A DNA stretch of 64,000 bases from Chitinophaga rhizosphaerae (GTDB lineage Bacteria; Bacteroidota; Bacteroidia; Chitinophagales; Chitinophagaceae). A program made the translations under genes and the position numbers. The notes beneath the pieces are model-generated. The model worked only from the letters and a program-made list of their open reading frames with translations. It was not told the origin of the DNA and ran no database searches. Below, one piece after another: positions 63,585-64,000 of the stretch. The stretch is from assembly GCF_003958645.1 (NCBI RefSeq), contig NZ_RXLO01000002.1, forward strand, positions 248,001 to 312,000, in the 5' to 3' direction. Position 1 is the first letter of the stretch. Each line of letters begins with the position of its first letter.

Positions 63585-64000
63585 ATGATTCACCCGCTCA
63601 CATACATCCACCCGGACGCCAAAGTTGCGCCCAATGTAAAAATCGATCCTTTTACCGTTATTCATAAAAATGTCGAGATCGGAGAAGGCACCTGGATCGG
63701 TTCCAATGTGACCGTCATGGAAGGTGCCCGCATCGGCAAAAACTGCCGCATCTTTCCCGGAGCGGTGATCGCCGGCATTCCGCAGGACCTCAAATTCGAA
63801 GGCGAGGACACCATCGTGGAAATCGGCAACAACACCACCATTCGCGAGTATGTGACCGTTAACAGGGGCACCAAAGACCGCTGGAAAACATCCATCGGCA
63901 ATAACTGCCTCATCATGGCCTATAGCCACATCGCGCACGATTGCATCATCGGCAACAACTGCGTGTTCTCCAACAACACCACCCTCGCCGGGCACATCAC
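63585..64000 (+). CDS. lpxA: UDP-N-acetylglucosamine acyltransferase (cut by window end)
   Basis: 138 codons visible from ATG 63585, nine bases after the lpxC-fabZ stop. [20 protein letters not shown] and hexapeptide repeats follow; [34 protein letters not shown] and [14 protein letters not shown] (catalytic His in HIAHDC) are LpxA motifs. It makes the first acylation of lipid A. The C-terminus lies outside the window. Confidence 0.96.
   Translation, partial: MIHPLTYIHPDAKVAPNVKIDPFTVIHKNVEIGEGTWIGSNVTVMEGARIGKNCRIFPGAVIAGIPQDLKFEGEDTIVEIGNNTTIREYVTVNRGTKDRWKTSIGNNCLIMAYSHIAHDCIIGNNCVFSNNTTLAGHI

Noticed and set aside
62133-63995. 620-codon minus-strand frame
   Set aside because: Antisense of lpxC-fabZ and lpxA.

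Overview
The window looks like the chromosome of a Chitinophaga-like member of the Bacteroidota. It carries a SusC/SusD pair with satellite lipoproteins, an lpxC-fabZ fusion gene, PorX (the type IX secretion regulator), a GG-leader peptide exporter with glycosyltransferases, TAnnTTTG-type -7 boxes, and the Bacteroidota domain families DUF6427, DUF4998/5013 and DUF4855. The placement rests on gene content and protein style, not on a marker-gene comparison.

Layout. 1-8.9 kb (mostly minus): DUF6427 membrane protein (partial), an exported protein of unknown function, a TIGR01777 epimerase (plus), pabB, a poly-Asp/Lys protein with an AT-hook-like motif, purA and a bifunctional RelA/SpoT. 9.06-15.4 kb: tRNA-Leu(UAG), then a 131-bp tandem duplication of its 3' half and flank, then a ~5.9-kb A+T-richer island bounded by broken tRNA-Leu 3' halves. 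The island's one large gene encodes a 1554-residue sacsin/NO VEIN-type protein: an N-terminal GHKL ATPase and a C-terminal DUF3883 domain with PD-(D/E)XK-like residues. This is a plausible defence gene. 15.4-17.8 kb: two small membrane proteins, an AraC regulator and a frameshifted SMI1/KNR4-like gene.

17.8-28.2 kb is the most unusual locus. A 165-residue precursor with a Gly-Gly leader is followed by a peptidase-containing ABC exporter, a HlyD-type adaptor, a small secreted protein, a GT4-GT2 fusion, a DXD-type sugar transferase and a GT71-like transferase. A further GT2/galactosyltransferase lies divergently upstream. The mature part of the precursor itself looks like a papain/C39-fold domain rich in Ser, Thr, Tyr and Asn. 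I read this as a secretion system for a possibly glycosylated peptidase-like effector.

28.3-46.3 kb: a TlpA-like thioredoxin and a small membrane protein, then a sugar-utilisation locus: ThuA-like/GSDH/PKD/cytochrome c lipoprotein, DUF4855, DUF4998-DUF5013 and DUF4959/5000-type lipoproteins, SusD, SusC, an MFS sugar permease, an AGE-family epimerase and a ROK repressor. A shared motif upstream of both susC and the ROK gene may be the ROK operator. 46.7-50.5 kb: tig, clpP, clpX and a 66-residue protein. 50.8-59.6 kb (mostly minus): cytochrome c, a short AraC protein, a GapN-like aldehyde dehydrogenase, a small membrane protein, acyl-CoA dehydrogenase, an HhH protein, then porX with a small conserved protein and a PhnP-like hydrolase. 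59.8-64 kb (plus): an HD phosphohydrolase and the lipid A genes lpxD, lpxC-fabZ and lpxA (cut by the window end).
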